A stretch of DNA of 35,303 nucleotides from Solirubrobacterales bacterium (GCA_025963905.1 JAOPZW010000338.1:1-35303), one strand, 5' to 3'; positions 8,587 to 16,100 are shown, counted from the first letter of the stretch. Notes: generated by a model not told the origin, from the letters alone. Program-made: numbers and translations.

Positions 8587-8824
8587 CCCTCAGCGGCGTC
8601 GGGCGCGCGGGTGCAGCTCAACAAGGGTCGGCTCGCCGCGCGCGAGGCGGGTCAGCTAACTCGTGTAATGAACGAGGACAGGTTGTCGACGGGGTTGGCG
8701 CTGCGGGGTTAGGGGCCGCCGGCGGCGTGGTGGTGGCGAGCGGCGCTCATGGCCGCTACGGAACGGGACCAGAACGGCTTCGGCCGAACTGGATCACTGC
8801 TGCTCGGATCGGCGCGGCAGCGAG
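8587..8824. other. Intergenic region, nothing recognised
   Basis: About 238 bp between the DUF6351-like and cupredoxin genes. No domain-bearing frame, RNA gene or terminator was seen. Confidence 0.4.
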
Positions 8825-9271
8825 ATGCAGCCGCGGCGATGTGTCTGTGTACCGACCACGACCCCGCACGCAGGGAAGGTTGGCGCTACGGTCGGCGTCC
8901 AATTAGACGATGCCGCGGGAGTCGCAGCTCAAATTCGCGTCCGAACCGCACAAGTCGCAGCTGTCCTCCTGGCCGCCGGCGCGGCGCTGGTGCCGAGCGT
9001 CGCCGCGGCCGTCCCGCGCGCCGCGAGCTTGCGCGTGGTGTTGCGGCACAATCGCTTCAGTCCGCGCAAGGTCGTCGTCCATCGCGGCGACACCGTGACC
9101 TGGTTGTGGCGGGACGGCAAGACGCAGCACAACGTCGTCAGCAACAGCTTCCACGGCCTGCTGAATCCGAAGTCTTCGGGCTCCTTTACCAAGCGCTTCA
9201 CACGCAGCGGCTCGTACTCGTACTTCTGCACGATCCACGCCGGGATGACCGGCACAATCGTCGTTCACTGA
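8825..9271 (+). CDS. Exported cupredoxin (plastocyanin-like blue copper protein)
   Basis: A 148-residue protein whose C-terminal 80 residues form a cupredoxin. Type 1 copper ligands are visible: His102 (KTQHNV), Cys135, His138 and Met141 in YFCTIHAGM. RHNRFSPRKVVVHRGDTVTW is the usual first half of the barrel. A hydrophobic stretch at about residues 42-62 (VAAVLLAAGAALVPSVAAA) is a signal peptide, but it sits behind about 40 residues of unlikely N-terminal sequence. No better ATG, GTG or TTG lies in frame before the signal, so the true start may be a rare codon, or the N-terminus is unusual. Likely function is periplasmic or surface electron transfer. The CHRD gene follows after 46 bp, probably in one transcript. 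Confidence 0.88.
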   Translation: MQPRRCVCVPTTTPHAGKVGATVGVQLDDAAGVAAQIRVRTAQVAAVLLAAGAALVPSVAAAVPRAASLRVVLRHNRFSPRKVVVHRGDTVTWLWRDGKTQHNVVSNSFHGLLNPKSSGSFTKRFTRSGSYSYFCTIHAGMTGTIVVH

Positions 9272-9317
9272 CGACGCTGGTCATGCATTCGTTTCATCAT
9301 CCGAGGAGGGAGGCAGC

Positions 9318-9758
9318 ATGCGCAAGCTCAGCCTGTTGACGTTCGCGTTCGCGATAACTGCGGTGGTCGCGGCCGGACCGGTGCTGGCGAAGGCGAAGAC
9401 GGTCACGCACAAGACGATCACCGTCAACAGCATGACCGGCGCTCAGGAGGTGCCCAAGGGCAGCCCGACCGGGAAGGGCAACGCTCGCATCACGCTCGAC
9501 TCGAAGAAGGGCCAGGTCTGCTTCACCCTCGCGTGGTCGCAGATCAAGACGCCCACTGCGTCGCACATCCACAAGGGCGCCAAGGGCACGGCCGGTCCGG
9601 TCGTGATCGCGTTCTTCGTGAACCCACCGGCGAAGCACAGCGGTTGCGTCAGCGCACCGAAGTCGACCATCGCCACGATCATCAAGAACCCCGGTGCCTA
9701 TTACGTGAACGTCCACACCAAGGACTTCCCGGCCGGCGCGATCCGCGGCCAGCTCTAG
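9318..9758 (+). CDS. Exported CHRD domain protein
   Basis: A 146-residue protein: signal peptide at residues 1-24 (ending AAGPVLA), then a single CHRD domain with TGAQEVP, HIHKG at 83-87 and the typical C-terminal YYVNVHT...AGAIRGQL. CHRD domains were named from chordin and in bacteria occur in small exported proteins of unknown function. ATG 9318 has the strongest ribosome-binding site of the region (AGGAGGGAGG). It follows the cupredoxin gene closely and converges on the tetR gene. The 3' flank is the second tRNA-like fragment. Confidence 0.92.
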   Translation: MRKLSLLTFAFAITAVVAAGPVLAKAKTVTHKTITVNSMTGAQEVPKGSPTGKGNARITLDSKKGQVCFTLAWSQIKTPTASHIHKGAKGTAGPVVIAFFVNPPAKHSGCVSAPKSTIATIIKNPGAYYVNVHTKDFPAGAIRGQL

Positions 9759-9778
9759 CCGCCTCGAGCCGAGCGAGA

Positions 9779-9874
9779 GGAGCCGGCCGGCAGGTCATGA
9801 GGAGAACGGCGAGGTCTCGAAAACCGTCTCAGGGGTTAAGACTCTGACGAGGGTTCGAATCCCTCCCCCTCCGC
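9779..9874 (+). pseudogene. Decayed tRNA-Ser(CGA)-like sequence; copy B of 45-bp repeat at 9830-9874
   Basis: The last 45 bp (9830-9874) match copy A at 43 of 45 positions: variable-arm stem TCAGGG/CTCTGA, T-arm GAGGG-TTCGAAT-CCCTC, acceptor strand CCCCTCC and discriminator G. Upstream, GTCTCGAAAAC resembles a Ser(CGA) anticodon loop and GGAGCCG could be the acceptor 5' strand. However, only five of seven acceptor pairs form, the anticodon stem has a mismatch, and the D-arm is not acceptable. I therefore call a degenerate tRNA or attachment-site scar and not a working tRNA. Confidence 0.45.
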
Positions 9875-10644
9875 TTCCGTACGAGTGTGTCGATGCCGTC
9901 GAGGACGCGTTCGAGGCCGAAGGAGAATTCGTCCTCGGGGTCGTCGTCCTGGTCGAAGACGCCGGAGGCGAGGGCGGCGTGCAGCGAGGGGAAGTCTTCG
10001 GGCCCGGTCAGCTGTGCGAGCAGGCGGCCCCAGGCCGGCATGATCGGCGCCGGGGTGCCGGATGCCGATGCGCCGGCGCCCATGTCGGCGGCCAGAGTCG
10101 CGGCGTTGCGGACATAGCCGCTGAGCAGCAGGATCACCGACAGCTTCTCGGGCTCGGTGAGGCCGGTGTCGCGCATGGAGCGGAGTCCGTCCTCGATCCA
10201 GGCGGTGAGGTTGGGGGTCACCTGTGGGCCGGTGATCGGGACGCGCAGCGCCCAGGAGTGCCGGCGCAGGACGGCGAGATACGCCCAGGACCAGCGTGAG
10301 AGGCCGGCGCGCCAGCTCTCCTCGGCGCCCGGTCTGGGTGGCGGTGTCCCGATCGCCGCGTCGACCATGAGGGCGAGCAGCTCGTCCTTGGCGGCGACGT
10401 AGCGGTAGAGCGACATCGTGGACGCGCCGAGCTCGGTCGCAACCCGCTTCATCGAGAGGCAAGCGAGCCCCTCGGTCGCGGCGACGTCGACCGCGGCCGC
10501 GACGATCCGCGCCAGGGTCAGGCCGGGCTTGGGTCCCTTCCTCGGCGGCTCCCGCAGACCCCAGGCGGCCTCGATGCTCGCCGGCAGGCCGGTCCGGCTG
10601 CCTTGCTGGCTCCCGTCGGCCTGGGCCTTCGGCTTGACATCCAC
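9829..10644 (-). CDS. TetR family repressor with TetR_C_1-type domain
   Basis: A 271-residue regulator. After a 40-residue polar lead comes the HTH: LTLARIVAAAVDVAATEGL, LSMKRVATELGASTMSLYRYV, AAKDELLALMVD. The C-terminal domain ends EFSFGLERVLDGIDTLV, typical of TetR_C_1 (TetR(class)-like) proteins. GTG 10644 is the chosen start: it lies nine bases after TATACT (10659-10654), which suggests a nearly leaderless transcript. A longer open frame upstream runs antisense through the ABC gene and is not coding. The final 15 codons including the stop (GRDSNPRQSLNP) come from the tRNA-like repeat, so the native 3' end has been replaced. It probably represses itself and the divergent exporter operon. 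Confidence 0.9.
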   Translation of the reverse strand: MDVKPKAQADGSQQGSRTGLPASIEAAWGLREPPRKGPKPGLTLARIVAAAVDVAATEGLACLSMKRVATELGASTMSLYRYVAAKDELLALMVDAAIGTPPPRPGAEESWRAGLSRWSWAYLAVLRRHSWALRVPITGPQVTPNLTAWIEDGLRSMRDTGLTEPEKLSVILLLSGYVRNAATLAADMGAGASASGTPAPIMPAWGRLLAQLTGPEDFPSLHAALASGVFDQDDDPEDEFSFGLERVLDGIDTLVRKRRGRDSNPRQSLNP

Positions 10645-10689
10645 CGCTCTCTGAGTATACGTTACGCAGTAGTGCGTACCGGGTACGCA
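10634..10689. promoter_or_regulatory. Divergent promoter and TetR operator
   Basis: Rightward: TTGACA (10634-10639), 16 bp, TATACG (10656-10661). Leftward: TATACT (10659-10654) on the minus strand, so the two promoters share the same TATA centre. Just beside it is a perfect 17-bp palindrome, TGCGTACCGGGTACGCA (10673-10689), plus a third half-site TACGCA (10663-10668) spaced as TACGCA-GTAG-TGCGTA. A repressor bound here would cover the rightward start site near 10668 and block the leftward polymerase. Confidence 0.8.
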
Positions 10690-10710
10690 GAACCACCGGA
10701 AAGGCTTCGC

Positions 10711-11676
10711 ATGACGAGCGACCTGGCGATCGACGCGAGCGGGTTGGTGAAGTCCTACGGCGCGGTGCGCGTTCTGGCGGGCATCGATCTCCGGGTGCGG
10801 CGCGGCACGGTGTTCGGGCTCCTCGGAGCCAACGGAGCAGGCAAGACGACGACGGTGCGGATCCTGTCGACGCTCGCCCGCGCCGACAGCGGCCGCGCGC
10901 GGGTGGCGGGTTTCGACGTGGTCTCGGATCAGGCTCAGGTCCGCCGCCGGATCAGCCTGACGGGGCAGGACGCGGCGGTCGACGAGCTCCAGACCGGGGA
11001 CGAGAACCTGCGCATGATGGGCCGCCTGTCGGGCCTGTCGCGGTCGCAGGCCCGCGTCCGCGCCGCGGCGCTGCTCGAGCGTTTCGGCCTCGTCGATGCG
11101 GGCCCGCGGCGGGTCGCCACCTATTCCGGCGGCATGCGCCGGCGCCTCGACCTGGCCGCGTGCGTCGTCGCGCAGCCGGCGGTGATCTTCCTCGACGAGC
11201 CGACGACCGGCCTTGACCCGCGCAGCCGCCACGCGATGTGGGAGCTCATCGCCGAGCTGGTCGAGAGCGGCGTGACGGTGTTCCTGACCACGCAGTACCT
11301 CGAGGAAGCAGACCGGCTGGCAGACAGCGTCGCGGTGATCGACGGCGGCCGCGTGGTCGCCGAGGGCAGCCCGGCCGAGCTCAAGCAACGTGTCACGAGC
11401 GAGCGCCTCGACCTCACGCTCGCCGACGCCTGGGCCTTCGACCAGGTCGCGCGTTCGCTGGGCGAGCGCGCCCTCCGCGCCGACGCGAGCCGCCTCACCC
11501 TGGGCGTGGCCACCGACGGAAGCGCGAGCCAGATACGCGGTCTGCTCGACGAGATCGACCCGGAACGCCGTGCGGTGTCGAGCTTCGCCGTGCACGCCGC
11601 CACGCTCGAGGACGTCTTCCTCGACCTCACCGACGCGACCGCCACCTCACGCGAACGGGAGTCCGCACGTGTCTGA
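10711..11676 (+). CDS. ABC transporter ATP-binding protein, DrrA-like
   Basis: A 321-residue ATPase of the daunorubicin-resistance (DrrA) type. Walker A GANGAGKT is at residues 39-46, Q-loop LTGQD, signature YSGGM at 138-142, Walker B with FLDEPTTGLDP at 160-170, and the H-loop position reads TTQYLEEADRLAD, where this subfamily has Gln in place of His. A C-terminal extension of about 100 residues is usual for the family. ATG 10711 follows GGAAAGG. Its stop overlaps the permease start by 8 bp. With the permease it should form an exporter for a drug or lipid. Confidence 0.95.
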   Translation: MTSDLAIDASGLVKSYGAVRVLAGIDLRVRRGTVFGLLGANGAGKTTTVRILSTLARADSGRARVAGFDVVSDQAQVRRRISLTGQDAAVDELQTGDENLRMMGRLSGLSRSQARVRAAALLERFGLVDAGPRRVATYSGGMRRRLDLAACVVAQPAVIFLDEPTTGLDPRSRHAMWELIAELVESGVTVFLTTQYLEEADRLADSVAVIDGGRVVAEGSPAELKQRVTSERLDLTLADAWAFDQVARSLGERALRADASRLTLGVATDGSASQIRGLLDEIDPERRAVSSFAVHAATLEDVFLDLTDATATSRERESARV

Positions 11677-12445
11677 CCTCGCCACATCGACCCCCGTGGG
11701 CCAGGCTCTCACCATGGCCGGGCGCTGCCTGCGCGTGTCGCGGCGCCAGGTCGACGCGCTCATCATGTCTCTGCTGCTGCCGGTGCTGCTGATGGTGATG
11801 TTCGTCGAGCTGTTCGGGGGCGCGATCGACACCGGGACGAAGTACGTCACCTACGTGGTTCCCGGCGTGATCCTGCTCTGCGCGGGCTTCGGGTCGGCGA
11901 CGACGGCCGTCAGCGTCAGCCAGGACATGACCGGCGGGCTCATGGACCGACTCCGCTCGATGAACGTCAGCGGGAAGGCGGTCCTCGCCGGGCACGTGAC
12001 GGCCAGCGTGGCACGCACCGCCGTGTCGATCGAGCTGGTGTTCCTGGTCGCGGCCGTGCTCGGATTCGAACCCAGCGCGGGCCCACTCGACTGGCTCGCC
12101 GTCGCCGGTGTGTTGCTCGCATTCGTCATCGCCGTCTCCTCGCTCGCGGTTGCGATCGGCCTGCTCGCCAAATCGCCCGAGGCGGCCAACGGGTTCACGT
12201 TCTTCGTCACGTTCCTGCCCTACGCCAGCAGCGGATTCGTCCCCGTCCACACCATGCCGTCCTGGATTCAGGGATTCGCCCTACACCAGCCGATCACCCC
12301 GATCACCGAGACGCTGCGCGGCCTCCTCCTCGGCACCGGCGTCGGCTCGAATCCCTGGCAGGCGCTCGCCTGGTGCGGCGCGGTCACCGCCATCTCCGTC
12401 GCGGTCTCCAGCGTGCTGTTCCAGCGCCGCATCGCGCGCTCGTAG
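11669..12445 (+). CDS. ABC-2 type permease, DrrB-like
   Basis: A 258-residue membrane protein with about six hydrophobic segments (for example ALIMSLLLPVLLMVMFVELF, YVVPGVILLCAGFGS, WLAVAGVLLAFVIAVSSLAV). Central motif DMTGGLMDRLRSMNVS and the late FLPYASSGFVPVHTMPSW are hallmarks of DrrB/ABC2_membrane permeases. GTG 11669 overlaps the ATPase stop (GTGTCTGA), so translation is coupled. Confidence 0.94.
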   Translation: MSDLATSTPVGQALTMAGRCLRVSRRQVDALIMSLLLPVLLMVMFVELFGGAIDTGTKYVTYVVPGVILLCAGFGSATTAVSVSQDMTGGLMDRLRSMNVSGKAVLAGHVTASVARTAVSIELVFLVAAVLGFEPSAGPLDWLAVAGVLLAFVIAVSSLAVAIGLLAKSPEAANGFTFFVTFLPYASSGFVPVHTMPSWIQGFALHQPITPITETLRGLLLGTGVGSNPWQALAWCGAVTAISVAVSSVLFQRRIARS

Positions 12446-12482
12446 GCACGTCCGTCTTGCATGCTCGTCGAGGAGGGCGAGA

Positions 12483-13280
12483 ATGCCACGCATGGAGAGT
12501 GGCCATCGCGAGCGTCCCACGAGCCGGATCAGCCAGGCGTATCCCGACCGGGTCGAAGTCCGGGGCCGGGACCTGGCCGGTGACCTCATGGGCCGGCTCA
12601 GCTTCACGGAGTACTTCCACCTCCTGCTGACCGGTCAGGAGCCGAGCGAGGACCAGCGCGTCTTCCTGGACCTGGTGCTCGTGGCGATCGCCGAGCACGG
12701 CATGATGCCGACGAACATCGCCGCGCGGATGACGCTCGCCGGCGACCCCGGGTCGCTGCAGGGCGCCGTCGCCGCCGGCATCCTCGGCTGCGGTCCGGTG
12801 CTGCTCGGCACCGCCGAGGAGTGCGCTCGGCTCCTGGAGGCGGCGCAGGCCGAGGTCGCGTCCGGCGCGGCGCCGTCCGCTGTTGCCCTGGAGATGACGC
12901 GCGCCACCAGGGCGTCGGGCAGCAGGCTGCCCGGCTTCGGGCATCCGGTGCACAAGCCCCTCGACCCGCGGGCGAAGCGGATCCTCGAGCTGGCGGGCGA
13001 GCGCGGTGTCGCGGGGCCGCACATCGAGCTGGCTCGCGCGTTTCGGCGGAGCGCGGCCGAGGTCTGGGGCAAGCCCCTCACGATGAACGTCAGCATGCTG
13101 ATCGCGGCGGTGATGCTCGATCTCGGCTTCCCCGCCGCCGCCGTCAAGGCCGTGCCGATCCTCGCTCGCACGGCCGGCCTGCTCGGGCACCTCGCCGAGG
13201 AGCGCGAGCGACCGATCGGGTTCCTCCTGGCGGCGGCTGCCGAGGAGACGGTCGAGTACGAGGCCGATGCTCGAGCCTGA
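12483..13280 (+). CDS. Citryl-CoA lyase/citrate synthase-like protein, altered active site
   Basis: A 265-residue short member of the citrate synthase superfamily, about the size of citryl-CoA lyases. Recognisable parts: LTGQEPSEDQ, AEHGMMPTNIAARM (His72), the glycine-rich turn GCGPVLLGTAEE, GFGHPVHKPLDPR (His154) and ARTAGLLGHLAEE (residues 228-240). Compared with citrate synthase, the His of the GPxHGG loop is missing, as in citryl-CoA lyases and the C-terminal part of ATP-citrate lyase. The catalytic Asp of NVDFYSG/NVDG is Ser204 here (MNVSMLI). So it probably does C-C bond cleavage or formation on another CoA thioester. ATG 12483 follows GAGGAGGG. The next gene overlaps by 14 bp, linking it to a CoA ligase. 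Confidence 0.82.
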   Translation: MPRMESGHRERPTSRISQAYPDRVEVRGRDLAGDLMGRLSFTEYFHLLLTGQEPSEDQRVFLDLVLVAIAEHGMMPTNIAARMTLAGDPGSLQGAVAAGILGCGPVLLGTAEECARLLEAAQAEVASGAAPSAVALEMTRATRASGSRLPGFGHPVHKPLDPRAKRILELAGERGVAGPHIELARAFRRSAAEVWGKPLTMNVSMLIAAVMLDLGFPAAAVKAVPILARTAGLLGHLAEERERPIGFLLAAAAEETVEYEADARA

Positions 13281-14559
13281 CGTCGAGGCTCGCCCGTGGC
13301 CCGAGCAGCTCGCGCTCGACGACGCCGCCTACCGCGCCCAGCTCGCGTATCTCCTCGACCGCTCGGCGTTCTATCGCGAGAAGCTCGGAGGGGCGTCCGC
13401 GCTTTCGCTCGGCGGGCTCGCGCAGATCGCCGGGCTGCCGTTGACGGCGAAGGACGAGCTGCGGGCGACGTGCACCTCTGACAAGCCGTTCGGGTCGCAC
13501 CTGTGCGTCGCGCCAGAGGAGATCGCCCGCATCTACTCGACGAGCGGGACGACCGGGACGCCAAGCTACATCCCGCTCACGGCCGGCGATCTCGACAACT
13601 GGGTCACCGGGTCGGCACGCAGCTACGCGGCTGCCGGCGTGCATGCGGGGCAGCGGCTGCTGTCGACCTACAACGCGGGCCCGTTCGCCGCCGGCGCCGC
13701 CCTCGCGGCGTTTGACCGCATCGGCCTCTGCCACATCCCCGTCGGGACCGGAAACACCGACCGCCTGGTCCGCGCGATCGAGACGATCAGGCCCGAGGCG
13801 GTCGTGCTGACGCCGTCGTACGCCGCCTACCTGGCCGAGAGCTTCGACCTCCGCGGCTCGAGCGTCGAGCGCGTGCTCGTCGCCGGCGAGCCGGGCGGCG
13901 GGGAGCCGGCCTTCCGCGCCGCGCTCGAGGAACGCTGGGGCGCTCGCGTCACCGAGGCGATGGGCATCGGCGACATCGGGGTCTCGCTGTGGGGCGAGTG
14001 CGAGGAGCAGGACGGCATGCATCTGGGCGCGCGGGGCTTCGTCCACGCCGAGCTCGTCGACCCGGACACGGGAGACGCGATCGAGATCGTGGACGGAGCG
14101 ACCGGCGAGCTCGTCCTGACGCATCTCCGGCACCACGCGGCGCCGCTGCTGCGCTTTCGCACGCGCGACCACGTCGAGGTCCGGACGCACCCGTGCGCCT
14201 GCGGCCGCACCGGCCCGCGCATCCGCTGCATCGGCCGGACCGACGACATGCTGATCGTCCGCGGCGTGAACGTCTTCCCATCGGCGCTGCGCGAGGTGGT
14301 GAGCGGGTTCGCGCCCGACGTCAGCGGGCACATCGTCGTGCGGCCGCGCGCCGGCGGCGTCAAGCAGGCGCCGCCGCTTCCGGTCACCGTCGAGCTCGCG
14401 CAGGGGGTGGCCGAAAACCCTGCACTCGCCGAGGCGATCCGTGAGAGGATCCGCAACGTGCTCGTCGTTCAGACGCACGTGGATCTGGTGCCGTGGGGAA
14501 CCCTGCGGCGCAGCGAATACAAGTCGAGGCTGGTCGAACACGATCGGGGGTCCGAGTGA
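13267..14559 (+). CDS. PaaK-like AMP-forming CoA ligase
   Basis: A 430-residue adenylate-forming enzyme of the phenylacetate-CoA ligase family, which activates a carboxylic acid via acyl-AMP to acyl-CoA. The P-loop YSTSGTTGTPS is at residues 90-100; VVLTPSYAAYLAE and EAMGIGDIGVS follow in the expected order; TGELVLTHLRHHAAPLLRFRTRD is the A8-type hinge region (quoted parts: TGELVLTH, LLRFRTRD); GRTDDMLIVRGVNVFP matches the C-terminal domain; Lys419 (RRSEYKSR) fits the catalytic lysine. The aromatic-acid preference is a family trait, not seen. It overlaps both neighbours (14 bp upstream, GTGA downstream), so it works with the lyase-like and VOC proteins. Confidence 0.92.
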   Translation: MLEPDVEARPWPEQLALDDAAYRAQLAYLLDRSAFYREKLGGASALSLGGLAQIAGLPLTAKDELRATCTSDKPFGSHLCVAPEEIARIYSTSGTTGTPSYIPLTAGDLDNWVTGSARSYAAAGVHAGQRLLSTYNAGPFAAGAALAAFDRIGLCHIPVGTGNTDRLVRAIETIRPEAVVLTPSYAAYLAESFDLRGSSVERVLVAGEPGGGEPAFRAALEERWGARVTEAMGIGDIGVSLWGECEEQDGMHLGARGFVHAELVDPDTGDAIEIVDGATGELVLTHLRHHAAPLLRFRTRDHVEVRTHPCACGRTGPRIRCIGRTDDMLIVRGVNVFPSALREVVSGFAPDVSGHIVVRPRAGGVKQAPPLPVTVELAQGVAENPALAEAIRERIRNVLVVQTHVDLVPWGTLRRSEYKSRLVEHDRGSE

Positions 14560-15161
14560 GGAAGCTCCAGGTCCAGGGCGTCCACCACATCACGTTCGTC
14601 GGCGCCGGCCGGCAGACGTCGATCGGCTTCTGGGAAGGCGTCCTCGGGATGCCGTTCGTCTTCGAGCAGCCGAACCTCGACAACGAGTCGGAGAGCCACC
14701 TGTACTTCGACCCGGGCGATGGGCGCCTCATCACGGTCTTTGCCAACGAGGACCGCGATGGCGATGCCGAGCGCACGCCGACCGATCCCGGCTGCGTGCA
14801 TCACATCGCTTTTGCCGTCTCGAAGGCGACCTTCGACCAGGTGGTGGAGCGACTCGACGAGCGCGGGATCCGCCACAGCGGTCCCAAGGACCGCGGCTTC
14901 ATGGACTCGATCTACTTCCAGGACCCGCTCGGCCTGCTGATCGAGCTCGCGGCGTACCGCTTCGAGCCCCCGAGCGGCCACACGCACGCCGACGTGCTGC
15001 TCGAGGCACACAAGATCCGGGTGGAGCGCGGCGACTACAACATCGCCCAGGTCCACCTCGCCGATGCGATCGAGGCGCTCGTCAAGCGATCGCGGGCCTC
15101 GCTCTCGGACAGCCGATCGCCCGAGGACCCATACCAGTCGCTCCCTATGCAAGGAGGATGA
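14556..15161 (+). CDS. VOC superfamily protein (glyoxalase/ring-cleaving dioxygenase type)
   Basis: A 201-residue protein with two beta-alpha-beta-beta-beta units. Candidate metal ligands: His10/11 (GVHHITF), His82/83 (CVHHIAF) and Glu130 (LLIELAAY), matching the His-His-Glu set of extradiol dioxygenases and glyoxalases. FQDPLGLLIELAAYRF resembles ring-cleaving dioxygenases of the LinE/MhqO type. Residues 150-201 form a tail outside the domain. GTG 14556 overlaps the ligase stop as GTGA with GGGGG upstream. Placed between a CoA ligase and a GST, it could open or isomerise a ring product; this is inference. Confidence 0.88.
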   Translation: MRKLQVQGVHHITFVGAGRQTSIGFWEGVLGMPFVFEQPNLDNESESHLYFDPGDGRLITVFANEDRDGDAERTPTDPGCVHHIAFAVSKATFDQVVERLDERGIRHSGPKDRGFMDSIYFQDPLGLLIELAAYRFEPPSGHTHADVLLEAHKIRVERGDYNIAQVHLADAIEALVKRSRASLSDSRSPEDPYQSLPMQGG

Positions 15162-15162
15162 G

Positions 15163-15855
15163 ATGGCCGATTACACGCTGAGCATCCTGACGCCGAGCGT
15201 CAACAACCTGAGCGCCCGCGTCCTCGTGCGAGCCGCCGGGCTCGACTTCGAGGAGGTCGATGTCTGGGGCCGCAAGGACGAGCCGGAGTTCGTGCGCAAG
15301 GACCCGGCCCAGCTGACGCCGCTGCTCGAAGAAGCGGGCCTGCCGACCGGGTCGCTCTGGGAGAGCTGCGCGATCATGCAGTACCTCTGCAACAAGCACG
15401 GCCTCGATCGGCTGTACCCGACGGACCCGGCAGCCCGCGCAGTGGTGGACAGCGCGATGTTCTATCTCACGGGCACCTTCTATCCGCTCGTCGCGCGCGC
15501 GACCTACCCGACGCTCGGCTTCCCGCAGTACGCGGGCGAGGTCGCGACCTCCGGCGCGGACGACGACCTGAAGGCACAGGCCCAGAGGGATGCCGAGGCG
15601 GCGCTGGAACAGCCGCTCGACGCGTTCCACTCGTTCTTCCTCGGCGACAACCGCTTCGTCGGCGGCGGCGCACCCTCGATCGCCGACATCCGCTGGGCGG
15701 TGACGCTCGAGTTCCTGCGGGCCATCGACTACGACCTCCCGGAGTGGGCCGGGGAGTACATGAACGCCGTCGAGGAGGCGCTCGGCGCGGCGTACTCCGA
15801 GCCGGCGGCGGACGTGCGCGGATACATTGCGTCCGTGAGGGCCCCCGCGGCCTGA
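15163..15855 (+). CDS. Glutathione S-transferase family protein
   Basis: A 230-residue GST: thioredoxin-like N-terminal domain (YTLSILTPSVNNLSARVLV, with Ser/Asn in the active-site region, LTPLLEEAGLP for the cis-Pro strand, and the ES motif in WESCAIMQYL) and an all-alpha C-terminal domain (FVGGGAPSIADIRWAVTLEF). Many actinobacteria lack glutathione and use mycothiol, so its thiol partner is uncertain; it may act as an isomerase or beta-etherase-like enzyme. ATG 15163 has an ideal AAGGAGG at 15151-15157. It is the last gene of the exporter/CoA-ligase operon. Confidence 0.93.
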   Translation: MADYTLSILTPSVNNLSARVLVRAAGLDFEEVDVWGRKDEPEFVRKDPAQLTPLLEEAGLPTGSLWESCAIMQYLCNKHGLDRLYPTDPAARAVVDSAMFYLTGTFYPLVARATYPTLGFPQYAGEVATSGADDDLKAQAQRDAEAALEQPLDAFHSFFLGDNRFVGGGAPSIADIRWAVTLEFLRAIDYDLPEWAGEYMNAVEEALGAAYSEPAADVRGYIASVRAPAA

Positions 15856-15878
15856 GCTGTCGCGTCTGGCACCCGGCC

Positions 15879-16100
15879 TCAGCGGCTCGCGCGCAGGCGC
15901 CTGACGCTCACGGCGCCCTCCTGCGCCACGACGTCGACGCGGCATCGTTCCTCCGCCAGGGCCAGGAACCGGTCGGCGGCGTCGTCGCTCAGCGGCGCCT
16001 CGGCGTCACGAGGCCGAAGAAGCCGCACGTCGCGGCTGGGGAGCGCCACGACCTCGTCCACGAGGTCCACGCGCGTGAGGATGCAGGGCGCGGCCACCAT
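15879..16100 (-). CDS. Small hypothetical protein (73 aa)
   Basis: I do not recognise this protein. It reads MVAAPCILTRVDLVDEVVAL at the start and ends in RRLRASR. Codon third positions are strongly G/C, as in the real genes around it, and it lies 51 bp after the DPM1-like gene on the same strand, so it may be the last gene of the long leftward operon. The ribosome-binding site (CTGAGG directly before ATG) is poor. It could be a chance open frame. Confidence 0.45.
   Translation of the reverse strand: MVAAPCILTRVDLVDEVVALPSRDVRLLRPRDAEAPLSDDAADRFLALAEERCRVDVVAQEGAVSVRRLRASR

Noticed and set aside
9779-9873. Functional tRNA-Ser(CGA)
   Set aside because: Acceptor and anticodon stems have mismatches and no acceptable D-arm forms; only the 3' half is convincing.
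10645-11595. Long N-terminal extension of the leftward tetR frame
   Set aside because: It is antisense to the ABC ATPase gene; the HTH and promoter evidence place the start at 10644.
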